Assembly (NCBI RefSeq): GCF_028750675.1
Contig: NZ_JAQQPZ010000009.1
Coordinates: 1-64,000, forward strand
DNA from: Shewanella metallivivens
GTDB lineage: Bacteria > Pseudomonadota > Gammaproteobacteria > Enterobacterales > Shewanellaceae
Direction: 5' to 3'
DNA length: 64,000 nucleotides
Shown here piece after piece: positions 1 to 8,389 of this stretch (the stretch's first letter is position 1; each line of letters opens with the position of its first letter). Below the pieces are notes generated by a model that saw only the letters and a program-made list of their open reading frames with translations, did not search any database and was not told the origin of the DNA. Position numbers and translations under genes: made by a program.

Positions 1-566
1 ACGCAATAATGGGTCGCATTGATGCTCACTGCAACGTCGTCGGTTTCGAGCAAGGTTTGCAGCGCCACTAAAATTTGTTGCGTGAGGCGCTCTTGCACCT
101 GCGGCCGCTGAGCAAAAAAGCGCACTATACGGTTAATTTTAGATAAGCCGATAATGTTGCCTTTAGGGATGTATGCCACTTTGGCTAACCCATCGATGGT
201 AATAAAATGATGCTCGCAGGTACTCACCACACTGATGTTGCTAATTTTAACCATTTCTTCGACACCCATTTTGTTGTCAATTTGGGTGATTTTAGGAAAG
301 TTAGCGTAATCAAGGCCGGAGAAAATCTCATTGACGTACATTTTTGCAATACGGTGCGGCGTTTCGGCTAAGCTGTCGTCGGTTAAATCAAGCCCAAGGG
401 TTGAGACAACTTCGGTCATTAAACCTTTAATGCGCTGATATTTTTGCTCGCTGGTCATCTCACTTGGGATAAGAGGCGTTTCAAGACCATGGGCAAGCAA
501 CGCTTGTTGAACTTTTAGTGCCTCGGCAGACAATTCTGCGCGAGTTATGTCATTAATGGTGGTCAT
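1..566 (-). CDS. folE: GTP cyclohydrolase I (3' end beyond window)
   Basis: This enzyme converts GTP to 7,8-dihydroneopterin triphosphate, the first step of tetrahydrofolate and related pterin synthesis, in the cytoplasm. About 188 residues are visible. The zinc and catalytic segment CEHH lies at about residues 117-120, preceded by the family's ETPHR segment near residue 68. The last roughly 30 residues lie outside the window. ATG at 566 is preceded on the minus strand by an AAGGATG-like ribosome-binding site. It lies 18 bp downstream of folX on the same strand, so the two form an operon that supplies pterins. The identification is firm from sequence similarity recalled for the FolE type I family. 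Confidence 0.95.
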   Translation of the reverse strand, partial: MTTINDITRAELSAEALKVQQALLAHGLETPLIPSEMTSEQKYQRIKGLMTEVVSTLGLDLTDDSLAETPHRIAKMYVNEIFSGLDYANFPKITQIDNKMGVEEMVKISNISVVSTCEHHFITIDGLAKVAYIPKGNIIGLSKINRIVRFFAQRPQVQERLTQQILVALQTLLETDDVAVSINATHYC

Positions 567-584
567 AATAACATCCTTAATAAA

Positions 585-947
585 TTAGGCTTGATACTCT
601 AAAGACAAAGAAACAGAGTCGGCAAAACGCAATGCATGGGGTTTATCGATAGTGACTCGGGCTAAGGTTACGCTAGGGTGCTCACGACAAATGTCGAGCA
701 CGTCAGCCACCAGTTTTTCAAGTAATAAGAAACGACCTTCTTCGACATGCTGGATCACTTTTTTGGTGATCACTTTGTAGTTTAGCGCATCTGCGACATC
801 GTCGGTTTGAAACGATCGATCTGCTGGGTAGTGGATCTCTATGTTGATCACCACATCCTGTTGCTTTTCGCGCTCTTCTTGATTAAACCCAATAAAGGTA
901 CGTAAACGTAAGTTGGTGACGTTAATAATAGCTTGGCTTAATGGCAT
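585..947 (-). CDS. folX: Dihydroneopterin triphosphate 2'-epimerase
   Basis: The 120-residue protein belongs to the FolB/FolX fold. It resembles E. coli FolX more than FolB, with segments NLRLRTFIG near residue 12, [10 protein letters not shown] near 35 and a C-terminal [12 protein letters not shown]. FolX epimerises dihydroneopterin triphosphate to dihydromonapterin triphosphate, which leads to tetrahydromonapterin, the cofactor of phenylalanine hydroxylase in some bacteria. It precedes folE by 18 bp, so substrate producer and user are co-transcribed. The length matches the family. FolB (dihydroneopterin aldolase) is the alternative, but the sequence match favours FolX. Confidence 0.9.
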   Translation of the reverse strand: MPLSQAIINVTNLRLRTFIGFNQEEREKQQDVVINIEIHYPADRSFQTDDVADALNYKVITKKVIQHVEEGRFLLLEKLVADVLDICREHPSVTLARVTIDKPHALRFADSVSLSLEYQA

Positions 948-1115
948 GATTTAGCCCTAGTGGATTGTTTTTAAGCTATACGCCAAGATGAAATAAAAAG
1001 ATCATAAATCTAAAACGATCATGCCGATCGCTAAAGGCCACTAACAAAAAGGTAAACTAGTTTGCGAGCTAATGCGTAGAATAGTCATAGCAACGCTAAT
1101 GGCATGAGGTAAATA

Positions 1116-1505
1116 ATGGAACTGACAATATTTTACGATGGCACCTGTCCGCTGTGCCTTAACGAAATGAAGCAATTAAAGCGTCACGACAGCTTAAACC
1201 GCATCGCCCTTGAAGACATTAACGCTGCAGATATTAATCAGCGTTTTCCTGACTTAGATGTAGCGCAAGCCAATACCCTATTACATGGCCTGCAAGCCGA
1301 TGGCACTTGGCTATATGGTTTAGATGTTACCGCTAAGGCGTGGGGATTAACCGGTAAACACGGTTGGGTAAAACTGCTACGTCTGCCCGTGATTAAACCT
1401 GTGGCAGACCTCGCCTATTTGGCTTTTGCCCGTAATCGCTACCGGATATCGTATTTACTGACCGGTAAAAAGCGCTGCGACACAGGCAGCTGTAACATTA
1501 AATAA
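1116..1505 (+). CDS. DCC-family (DUF393) thiol-disulfide oxidoreductase-like protein
   Basis: The 129-residue protein begins with YDGTCPLC at residues 7-14, the D-x-x-CPLC signature of the DCC/DUF393 family. This family is predicted to have a thioredoxin-like fold with a redox-active CxxC. Two more cysteines sit near the C-terminus (KKRCDTGSC). No signal peptide is visible, so a cytoplasmic location is expected. ATG 1116 follows a GAGGTAAATA ribosome-binding site. It is divergent from folX and 11 bp upstream of the short-chain reductase, so the two probably form an operon. The physiological substrate of this family is not known to me. Confidence 0.8.
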   Translation: MELTIFYDGTCPLCLNEMKQLKRHDSLNRIALEDINAADINQRFPDLDVAQANTLLHGLQADGTWLYGLDVTAKAWGLTGKHGWVKLLRLPVIKPVADLAYLAFARNRYRISYLLTGKKRCDTGSCNIK

Positions 1506-1516
1506 GAGCAAAGCGC

Positions 1517-2359
1517 ATGAGCGATTCAACCTCAACAGAAACCATGATCGTCATTGGGGCGTCATCCTTTATTGCTAAGGCCTTTATTGAGCAAGCCTGT
1601 CATCAACACGCGCAACAGCAGCTAAACTTACCTGTCGCAGTGCCGTTACAAATCATCACAATTAGCCGTCAGGCTAGCATTAAATTGCCAGAACTCATGG
1701 GCAGTGAACTAACGGGAAGTGTTAGCCACCAGCACTTTAGCTGCGATTATCAACAAAGTTCAATAACGCAATGTGTAACCGATATTGCGGCCATTGCAGG
1801 AAAAGTCACACGCATAGTGATGTGTAATGGCGTTTTGCACAGTAAAAACCAACACCTCACAACAGCAGATCCTGACCTAATGCCAGAAAAACGCATAGAA
1901 GACATTGATGCTCACTCGTTAGAGCAACTGTTTTATGCCAACAGTATTGTGCCCATGCTATGGCTCAGCGCCCTCACCCCATTGTTGTCGCAGCCACGAA
2001 ATAAAGTAAGCAGCCAACAAAAATGTGTCATCAGTATATTGAGTGCCAGAGTGGGCAGTATTTCAGATAATCGCATCGGCGGTTGGTATGGCTATCGCGC
2101 CTCAAAAGCAGCATTAAACATGCTCATTAAAACCACGGCAGTAGAATATGCTAGACGCCTTAAACGCGTGAAGCTGATTGCGTTTCACCCCGGCACCACC
2201 GACACGCCATTATCAAAACCTTTTCAAGCCAATGTGCCTCAAGGCAAACTCTTTACCCCAGCCTTTGTCGCCAGCCAACTTCACCAAATTATGGACCACA
2301 GTGAACCCGATGGCGAAGCCAGCTACCTCGACTGGCAAGGCAAGCCGATTAACTGGTAA
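1517..2359 (+). CDS. Short-chain dehydrogenase/reductase (CsgA/C-factor-like)
   Basis: The 280-residue Rossmann-fold oxidoreductase has an atypical N-terminal cofactor loop, VIGASSFIAKAF near residue 12. The catalytic YxxxK is present as YGYRASKAALNM near residue 195, with the SDR serine in SILSARVGS before it. The sequence looks most like the short C-factor-type SDRs. A pterin reductase role (FolM-like) is suggested only by its closeness to folE-folX and cannot be shown from the protein itself. It follows the DUF393 gene by 11 bp and ends at a bidirectional terminator shared with mdh. Confidence 0.8.
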   Translation: MSDSTSTETMIVIGASSFIAKAFIEQACHQHAQQQLNLPVAVPLQIITISRQASIKLPELMGSELTGSVSHQHFSCDYQQSSITQCVTDIAAIAGKVTRIVMCNGVLHSKNQHLTTADPDLMPEKRIEDIDAHSLEQLFYANSIVPMLWLSALTPLLSQPRNKVSSQQKCVISILSARVGSISDNRIGGWYGYRASKAALNMLIKTTAVEYARRLKRVKLIAFHPGTTDTPLSKPFQANVPQGKLFTPAFVASQLHQIMDHSEPDGEASYLDWQGKPINW

Positions 2360-2381
2360 TTTTTGGGTTAGCAAAAAAAAA

Positions 2382-2407
2382 CGCGAAGCCATTAGCTTCG
2401 CGCTTTT
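2382..2407. terminator. Bidirectional terminator between SDR gene and mdh
   Basis: The inverted repeat CGCGAAGC/GCTTCGCG (2382-2389 and 2395-2402) has a five-base loop. A run of nine A precedes it and CTTTTTA follows, so it can terminate both convergent transcripts. Confidence 0.85.
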
Positions 2408-2426
2408 TATCGCATTGCTTTGTTAA

Positions 2427-3362
2427 TTACTTAACAAATTCAACGCCTAATTTAATGTCACCTTTAAGGGTATCTAGCATTGCATCGCGAGCGTTAGCTT
2501 CAAATGCGCTGATTTCACCGTAAGGTAATACTTTTTCTACGCCGTTTTTACCAAGTAATACTGGCTGAGCGAAGAATTCAGCGTGCTCGCTGCCGCCGTC
2601 AACATAGGCACATTCAATCACGTTGGCTTCGCCTTGTAGACCACGTACCAATGATAAACCAAAGCGACATGCAGCTTGGCCCATTGATAATGTTGCGCTG
2701 CCGCCACCGGCTTTAGCTTCAACAACTTCAGTACCCGCGTTTTGAATACGAGTGGTCATTGCTGCAACTTCTTCATCAGAGAAAGTCACGCCTTCAACTT
2801 GAGAAAGTAATGGCAGAATCGTCACACCGCTGTGGCCGCCGATAACGTTAACTTTAACGTCAGCAACGTTTAAGCCTTTAAGCTCAGCAATAAAGGTTTC
2901 GCTACGGATTACGTCTAGAGTTGTGATACCGAATAAACGGTTTTTGTCGTACACACCAGCATTTTTTAATACTTCAGCAGCAATGGCTACTGTGGTGTTA
3001 ACTGGGTTCGTAATAATACCCACTAATGCTTTAGGGCAAGTTACAGCCACTTTTTCCATTAGGTTACGCACGATGCCAGCGTTGATGTTGAATAGATCTG
3101 AACGATCCATACCAGGCTTACGCGCTACACCAGCAGACATTAATACGACGTCAGCATCAACTAATGCAGCAGTTGGATCTTCACCAGCAAAACCTTTTAC
3201 TTCTACGTCTGTTGGGATGTGACTTAAGTCAACCGCAACACCCGGAGTAACAGGAGCTATGTCATATAGAGACAACTTTGAACCCGCAGGCAGTTGAGTT
3301 TTTAACAGTAAAGCTAGCGCCTGGCCGATACCACCAGCAGCACCTAATACAGCAACTTTCAT
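2427..3362 (-). CDS. mdh: Malate dehydrogenase (NAD)
   Basis: This TCA-cycle enzyme interconverts malate and oxaloacetate with NAD in the cytoplasm. The N-terminal dinucleotide-binding GAAGGIGQ lies at residues 7-14, the catalytic histidine is in IGGHSGVT near residue 177, and the 311-residue length matches the E. coli-type enzyme. The open frame extends five codons further, but the start at 3362 gives the family N-terminus [11 protein letters not shown] and follows a GGAG ribosome-binding site on the minus strand. In E. coli mdh is divergent from argR; here no argR is present on the other side. Confidence 0.96.
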   Translation of the reverse strand: MKVAVLGAAGGIGQALALLLKTQLPAGSKLSLYDIAPVTPGVAVDLSHIPTDVEVKGFAGEDPTAALVDADVVLMSAGVARKPGMDRSDLFNINAGIVRNLMEKVAVTCPKALVGIITNPVNTTVAIAAEVLKNAGVYDKNRLFGITTLDVIRSETFIAELKGLNVADVKVNVIGGHSGVTILPLLSQVEGVTFSDEEVAAMTTRIQNAGTEVVEAKAGGGSATLSMGQAACRFGLSLVRGLQGEANVIECAYVDGGSEHAEFFAQPVLLGKNGVEKVLPYGEISAFEANARDAMLDTLKGDIKLGVEFVK

Positions 3363-3846
3363 AATTATCTCCATCAATTTATGCAGTTTGTGACATTGAT
3401 CTAAATTGTCGTGGCGTCACATTACTGCATCGTCACAATAATTTCAATTATACGTTAGTGGACAGTGGTAAATAAGTGAGCGCTAATAAGGTTTAAGCGA
3501 AAGCGTGTGCATGAATAATATTCAAGATTAGCCTCACAGCAGAGTGAAATCCCTTATCTATACTTTCGCTTTTATTGACTACAACCAGTCATTTTTTGTG
3601 TATAAATATGCACCAACTGTTCGATTTAGGCTTAAAACAAAGGCACGGTAAGCCATTGTTGCCCGCGCAGTGTTTACTTTCTCAAGCCATCAACCCCATT
3701 ACCGCTGATTTTATCCCATGAGTTTGGTCACAGGCTCTTACGAAGCAGTGTGATATTGGCGTACACTAAAGCTGCCGCGAGCGAATAAATAAAAATTCAA
3801 TAACAATCACGGCATTCCTCAATATCCAATTATTTGCGAGAGTTTC
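3363..3846. other. 484-bp intergenic region upstream of mdh, no gene supported
   Basis: The region should hold the mdh promoter and that of the GNAT gene. Two palindromic sites are visible: TGAATAATATTCA at 3512-3524 and an ARG-box-like site at 3599-3612. A 38-codon open frame starts at ATG 3608 and ends at 3724, but it has no convincing ribosome-binding site and no recognised homology, and the second site overlaps its start. It is not called as a gene. Confidence 0.5.
3599..3612. promoter_or_regulatory. ARG-box-like site (possible ArgR operator)
   Basis: TGTATAAATATGCA matches the E. coli ARG-box core TGAATWWWWATTCA at 12 of 14 positions. ARG boxes usually occur in pairs about 21 bp apart, and no second site at that spacing is seen. 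The call is therefore tentative. It lies where argR would be expected next to mdh. Confidence 0.35.
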
Positions 3847-4296
3847 ATGATAATAAGAGCTGGCCAACACGCCGATTTACACGCCTTGGTTCATTTTAAT
3901 CAAGCCATGGCAATGGAAACCGAAAACCTGACCCTAGATACCAAAAAGCTCACTCAAGGGGTTGAGGGGCTGTTAACTCACCCTGAACGCGGAGTTTATT
4001 TAGTCGCTGAAATAGATGGTGAAATTGTCGGGTCGCTGATGGTCACTTACGAGTGGAGCGACTGGCGCGCCAGTAATTATTACTGGATCCAAAGCGTGTA
4101 TGTTCGACCACAAAATCGTCGCCAAGGCATTTATGGCAAGCTCTATCAAGCAGTTAAAGATTTTGCCGCGGCCAATGGGGGGACCGCCAGTTTTAGATTA
4201 TACGTTGAACATGACAACGCCGTTGCTCAAAAAACTTACGCAGCATTGGGCATGCAACAAAGCCATTATTTGATGTATGAAGAAAACACCAAATAG
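3847..4296 (+). CDS. GNAT-family N-acetyltransferase
   Basis: The 149-residue protein has the GCN5-related acetyltransferase fold. The acetyl-CoA-binding motif is at about residues 88-100, where YVRPQNRRQGIYGKLY fits the V-x-x-x-x-R-x-x-G/A pattern. The C-terminal region FRLYVEHDNAVAQKTYAALGM is shortened here to its key parts: a beta strand followed by the NA-x-x-x-Y-x-x-LGM pattern typical of the family. The substrate cannot be told from the sequence. It stands alone, with long intergenic DNA upstream. Confidence 0.85.
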   Translation: MIIRAGQHADLHALVHFNQAMAMETENLTLDTKKLTQGVEGLLTHPERGVYLVAEIDGEIVGSLMVTYEWSDWRASNYYWIQSVYVRPQNRRQGIYGKLYQAVKDFAAANGGTASFRLYVEHDNAVAQKTYAALGMQQSHYLMYEENTK

Positions 4297-4395
4297 GCGC
4301 GATTACGTCAATAACCCACTATATCTCACCTGCAAAAATCGCATCAGTAAAGCCAATACTTTGCTGATGTTTATTTAGGCTAAGGTTATCTAGGC

Positions 4396-5532
4396 TTAGG
4401 TTCTAACAGCAAAGCGCATCATAACGGGAGCATGGTCAGTACTGTCGCTGTCGCGTTCATAATCTGGGCGAACAAGATGCCTGTCGAAGGTTTGGTAATC
4501 AATAATATGCGCCAAATTTTGCTGTTGAGCCGGGTTGAACTCACTCGACACTAAAATGTAATCGAGCACAGAACCTGTGTTGCCATAATAGTGCGTAGCT
4601 TGTCTTACTGCATGGGGTTCATCATCAAGCAATGAGGCTGATTCAAACTCATCTTGCGCCAAAGTGGCATTACATTTAGTTGCCGCAATAAACAATTCAT
4701 AACTGTCGTACAAGCTGCTTTGATGTAATTCTGCCATTAACGAGGTTTCACCGAGCTTGGCTAATTGCGGGTCTTCAATGTCACTGCGAAACACGCGTAA
4801 TTGATGATTAAATGCTGCTAACAGCTCGCTGCCTAGGGTGTCATTAAAATCTCCCATTAACATAAACGGCTGCTGGCTTTGTTGGCGGCGCATTAACATT
4901 TGATGACACAACAATGCTGACTCACTGCCACGTTGTAAACTCGAGGCCCACCGCCCCAACACCTGGCGTGCAACAAAGTCTGGCCCGCCTTGCAAACCGC
5001 TTTCACTCATATCATCACGGCTTACACCACTGCGTTTTGATTTAAGGTGAATAACATAACAATCGCACGGCCCAAATACCGGTAATTGAATGGTGGCACG
5101 AAGCGGTTTGCGGCTAAAAGCAAAGGTATCGGCTAAACCTAATTGAGTAATCCATTGCGGATCGGGGCTGACATTAACTGAATCCACAATCGGGTATTTT
5201 GATGCAATGGCCACTACAGGGCTGCGATAAACATAGTCGCTAATCACTTCTGGTTCATCTAACGCCACAAAATACTCATAGCCTAATGATTGGGTCAGTT
5301 TAGCTAATGCATCTGGGCTAAACACCTCTTGAAAACCAATAATATCGGGCTGACTTTGATTAATAAAATCACTTAACCAGGCACACTTTTTTTGCCATTG
5401 CTTGTCGCTGTAGATGTTTTCAAAATCATAAAACGCATACGGTGGCTCAATAAAATTAAATAAGTTAATGCTCACCACAGTAAAGCTCAGCTCTGATGTG
5501 GTAATCAATGTTCCGTCGTTTACGTTTAACAT
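4396..5532 (-). CDS. Endonuclease/exonuclease/phosphatase-family protein
   Basis: The 378-residue protein has the EEP fold shared by DNase I, exonuclease III and inositol phosphatases. The catalytic glutamate is in GFQEV near residue 66. The MGDFND segment is near residue 226 and the C-terminal TDHAPVMM near residue 366 supplies the Asp-His pair. No signal peptide is evident. The family is too broad to tell whether the substrate is DNA or a phosphoester. It is divergent from the CIA30-like gene. Confidence 0.85.
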   Translation of the reverse strand: MLNVNDGTLITTSELSFTVVSINLFNFIEPPYAFYDFENIYSDKQWQKKCAWLSDFINQSQPDIIGFQEVFSPDALAKLTQSLGYEYFVALDEPEVISDYVYRSPVVAIASKYPIVDSVNVSPDPQWITQLGLADTFAFSRKPLRATIQLPVFGPCDCYVIHLKSKRSGVSRDDMSESGLQGGPDFVARQVLGRWASSLQRGSESALLCHQMLMRRQQSQQPFMLMGDFNDTLGSELLAAFNHQLRVFRSDIEDPQLAKLGETSLMAELHQSSLYDSYELFIAATKCNATLAQDEFESASLLDDEPHAVRQATHYYGNTGSVLDYILVSSEFNPAQQQNLAHIIDYQTFDRHLVRPDYERDSDSTDHAPVMMRFAVRT

Positions 5533-5714
5533 ATGATAATCCTAATAAAACCTAACATTAGGGTACTGACAAGCCTTTGATTTGTCGAATAGCAATCACG
5601 TTATTTACATTAAAAGATCGCAATTGATCCTAAACGCTAACCCGTGCGTAATACATTAATAGCAACAGGTTACACAGCTTTTGTATAACACTGCCAACAC
5701 AATGCAATCATCCT

Positions 5715-5761
5715 CCGTAAGACCCTTTGGCTTATCTTATCGATAGGCCATTTTTTTACGG
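5715..5761 (+). terminator. Terminator-like hairpin in a divergent intergenic region
   Basis: A nine-pair stem (5728-5736 with 5742-5750, one G-U pair) is followed by seven T at 5751-5757, which is a factor-independent terminator pattern on the plus strand. CCGTAA (5715-5720) and TTACGG (5756-5761) could form an outer stem that competes for the T tract. No gene lies upstream on this strand, so it would end a leader or a small RNA. Confidence 0.5.
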
Positions 5762-5808
5762 TTTATGTTTTGGATGTTTAATTTTATTTGCGAAAGAGGA
5801 TAATGGTG

Positions 5809-6390
5809 ATGAAAAAACAAAAAATAACCACCAGCATTTATACTACCGCCAGTGTATTACTTTTAATGTGCAACCCCGTTTGGAGCGCAAGTGAGGCCAA
5901 AATGTTATTACACTTTATCGATTCACATCACTTTCCTCAATGGAATATCAATAATGACACCGTAATGGGTGGGGTTTCACAAAGTCACATAACCCAGCAC
6001 CCACAGCAAGCACTGCTATTTAACGGCACAGTGTCATTGGCCAATAATGGCGGGTTTGCATCGACCGAGTCGCGAATTATTAAAGACATACCTGCTGCAT
6101 CAGCGATAACTGTTACGGTTAAAGGTGATGGTAAAACTTACCAACTTCGATTAAAAACTCCGGCATTATCTTATGGAGAAGCCTATGTTGCTAACTTCAC
6201 CACACAAGCAGATACCATCACTCAGCATCGCTTTACAGCAAGTGATTTTAGCGTGAGTTTTCGTGGTCGTAACGTCGCTAATGCGCCTGCATTAACTTTT
6301 GCAGATATTGATAGAATGGGTTTTTTAGTTGCACAAAAACAACAAGGTCCATTTGCAATTGAGTTACACTCTGTTGAGTTTGAACGCTAA
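5809..6390 (+). CDS. CIA30-family exported protein
   Basis: The protein of about 193 residues has a signal peptide of about 25 residues ending near SAS/AWS. It is followed by one CIA30 domain (complex I intermediate-associated protein 30) with the hallmark NDTVMGGVS near residue 50 and a C-terminal IDRMGFLV segment. In bacteria the domain is a beta-sandwich of unknown role, seen in envelope proteins. The start was placed at ATG 5809, eight bases after AGAGGA; TTG 5788 and ATG 5803 are poorer. It may be co-transcribed with the HAD gene 32 bp downstream. Confidence 0.8.
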   Translation: MKKQKITTSIYTTASVLLLMCNPVWSASEAKMLLHFIDSHHFPQWNINNDTVMGGVSQSHITQHPQQALLFNGTVSLANNGGFASTESRIIKDIPAASAITVTVKGDGKTYQLRLKTPALSYGEAYVANFTTQADTITQHRFTASDFSVSFRGRNVANAPALTFADIDRMGFLVAQKQQGPFAIELHSVEFER

Positions 6391-6421
6391 ATTACTCACC
6401 AGAGAACATTAAGGCTAGCCA

Positions 6422-7009
6422 TTGAAATTACCCGTAAACATTAAAGGCATCATTTTCGATTTAGACGGCACCCTAGTTGAATCGAGTTTAGATTTTGAGT
6501 TAATACGCCAACAAATCGGCTGCCCAGAAGGCATCGACCTGCTCAAATACGTTGATGAATTAGGCTGTCAAAGCAGCCAGGCTCGGGCCAATAACATTAT
6601 TATTGAGCATGAATACCAAGACGCAATAGCCGCTAAGCCCATTAAGGGGATGGCCGAATTAATTAGCGCCATTGATGCAGCAAAAGTACCAACTGCCATT
6701 GTCACCCGCAACAGTCTTGCGGCCAGCACAATGAAAGTGAAGCAAAATGCCATCGCGATTGAGCAGGTGTTAACCCGAGAAGACTACCCGGCAAAACCTG
6801 CACCCGATGCATTATTAGCTATCGCTAATCAATGGCAAATAGCACCCGAGTACATTATGTATGTTGGTGATTATTTATATGACATTCAAGCGGCTAATAA
6901 TGCCGGCATGATTGCCTGTTTAATTACACACGGTGTTGAAAAGCGCTATCAAGACCTTGCAGACATTGTTATCGATGAGCTCAATCAATTACTGCCATTT
7001 ATCCAGTAA
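6422..7009 (+). CDS. HAD-superfamily hydrolase (phosphoglycolate-phosphatase-like)
   Basis: The 195-residue protein has HAD motif I DLDGTL near residue 13, motif II TR near residue 94, a lysine in the PAKPAPD segment and motif III GDYLYD near residue 150. This is the subfamily I pattern with a helical cap, as in phosphoglycolate phosphatase and beta-phosphoglucomutase. The substrate is not evident. The start is TTG 6422 after an AAGG-like site; the family N-terminus leaves little room for a later start. It lies between the CIA30 gene and a small Trp-rich protein in the same direction. Confidence 0.85.
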   Translation: MKLPVNIKGIIFDLDGTLVESSLDFELIRQQIGCPEGIDLLKYVDELGCQSSQARANNIIIEHEYQDAIAAKPIKGMAELISAIDAAKVPTAIVTRNSLAASTMKVKQNAIAIEQVLTREDYPAKPAPDALLAIANQWQIAPEYIMYVGDYLYDIQAANNAGMIACLITHGVEKRYQDLADIVIDELNQLLPFIQ

Positions 7010-7055
7010 GCTGGTGCTAACATCGTCGTCAATAACCTTTAAAGGTGAGAAAACA

Positions 7056-7271
7056 ATGAATCCAATTCACCCTAAAAAATTACTTCACAGCAAATGGACC
7101 AAAGTTGAGGTGGTTAATAAGCTTAAGCACTTTAGCGTAATTAAAGTGGAATATGATGAGCAACAGAATGTGATTGAATGCATTATTCGCGCAGAAATGA
7201 ATGCCGCAGAATTTGCTATCGAATGGCGCAATTTAAAAGATCCGCAGCAGTGGAAAATAGGCTGGCAATAA
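7056..7271 (+). CDS. Trp-rich small protein of the TIGR02450 type
   Basis: The 71-residue protein begins MNPIHPKKLLHSKWT, which is the start of the conserved small-protein family I know as TIGR02450. It has four tryptophans and no predicted membrane segment. The start at 7056 is preceded by AGGTGAG; the longer frame into the HAD gene is not needed. The function of the family is unknown. It ends directly at a strong terminator. Confidence 0.8.
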   Translation: MNPIHPKKLLHSKWTKVEVVNKLKHFSVIKVEYDEQQNVIECIIRAEMNAAEFAIEWRNLKDPQQWKIGWQ

Positions 7272-7299
7272 AAAAGTGACTCACATTGAGTCACTTTTT
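7271..7299. terminator. Strong bidirectional terminator
   Basis: A perfect 13-bp inverted repeat (7271-7283 with 7287-7299) has core GTGACTCA/TGAGTCAC, a three-base loop, five A before and five T after. It sits between the Trp-rich protein gene and the convergent Sel1 gene. Confidence 0.9.
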
Positions 7300-7346
7300 G
7301 GGTTACCCCCTAAAGCCTACATAGTCAATATTGGCATATTTAACCA

Positions 7347-8231
7347 TTATTTAATGATAAATATAGAACCTTCCATTCTAAAGGGAATCGTTTCTAGCCC
7401 CCAATCAGATAGCATAACATCGCCTATGCGCAAGGTATCGCCTTCGCTACTACAGCCCCACATTTTAGCGCATGTTTGCCCTGGAATATTTGAGCCAGTG
7501 CCTTTTGATGTGTCTGGGATCATATGATTCAATTGAGCAATGTGAGAACCAAACATATCCTCAAACGTATCCATTGTGACATCCAGCGTTTCCATTTCAC
7601 CTTCAGGGAAAACAACCGCCGCAGTTTGCTCTACAGAAGTGCTTTGCTCTTGTTTTAACGTCACAACATCTTGCGCAACCAAACCATATAATGCCGTTAG
7701 TGGTAAATCTTTAGTGGTCTCGTGCAAATAGAGAGTCTGGCCATAATGTCTTGCGGCATAGTTGTTTTGTTCGTAGGCAAGAGAAAGGTATTTATCAGCT
7801 TTGGCCATGTCTTCACCTACCATACCACCACCTAAATACAACTTACCTAGTAGGTATGATGATTGAGAGTGACCCATTCTTGAGGCGTACTCTAAATAAT
7901 CAATGCCTTCTTCAACATCTTTTAAATGCGTATCTTGCAAATACAATACCCCAGCTTTGTATTTAGCATCTAATACGTATTTACCTGCGCGGCGATACCA
8001 CTTTAACGCCATGTCTAAGTTTTTATCCGTGCCATATCCGGCATAATAAAACTCTCCTAACATTGCCATCGCAGATGAGTGACCTCGCTTGGTCAAAATG
8101 CGGTAGGCTTTAAAGTATTCAACGCATTCCGCCGTTTGGCATTCAGGCAACTGACTGGCCTCAGTTTTGTATGGCATAAAAATGAGCAGGCTAGCGATTA
8201 AGCTAAAAATAATTGTTTTATAGTGCATCAT
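7347..8231 (-). CDS. Sel1-repeat protein with signal peptide
   Basis: A protein of about 294 residues has a hydrophobic N-terminal signal (IIFSLIASLLIFM) and then at least three Sel1/TPR-like repeats between about residues 40 and 160. Examples are AMAMLGEFYYAGYG and SSYLLGKLYLGGG. The C-terminal half shows no recognised domain. Sel1 repeats make helical scaffolds for protein-protein contacts, here in the periplasm. The start at 8231 follows GGAA by six bases; the frame begins four codons earlier at 8243. A second unrelated Sel1 protein is encoded near 55.5 kb. Confidence 0.8.
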   Translation of the reverse strand: MMHYKTIIFSLIASLLIFMPYKTEASQLPECQTAECVEYFKAYRILTKRGHSSAMAMLGEFYYAGYGTDKNLDMALKWYRRAGKYVLDAKYKAGVLYLQDTHLKDVEEGIDYLEYASRMGHSQSSYLLGKLYLGGGMVGEDMAKADKYLSLAYEQNNYAARHYGQTLYLHETTKDLPLTALYGLVAQDVVTLKQEQSTSVEQTAAVVFPEGEMETLDVTMDTFEDMFGSHIAQLNHMIPDTSKGTGSNIPGQTCAKMWGCSSEGDTLRIGDVMLSDWGLETIPFRMEGSIFIIK

Positions 8232-8389
8232 TGCTAATTCCATTTAGTGAACAATTTTATACTATTAGCGCCAAAGCTTGTGTTGTCCATAGTATAAAAG
8301 GGTTAAAAAACAACCTGAGCAGAATGAAATGCAACAATAAATTAACACATCCCAGTATTTATCTGGGTTTGCTTATATTTAAAAATATC

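Noticed and set aside
3608..3724. 38-codon frame in the mdh-GNAT gap as a leader peptide or gene
   Set aside because: No good ribosome-binding site, no arginine-codon run and no known homologue. It is mentioned only as context for the ARG-box-like site.
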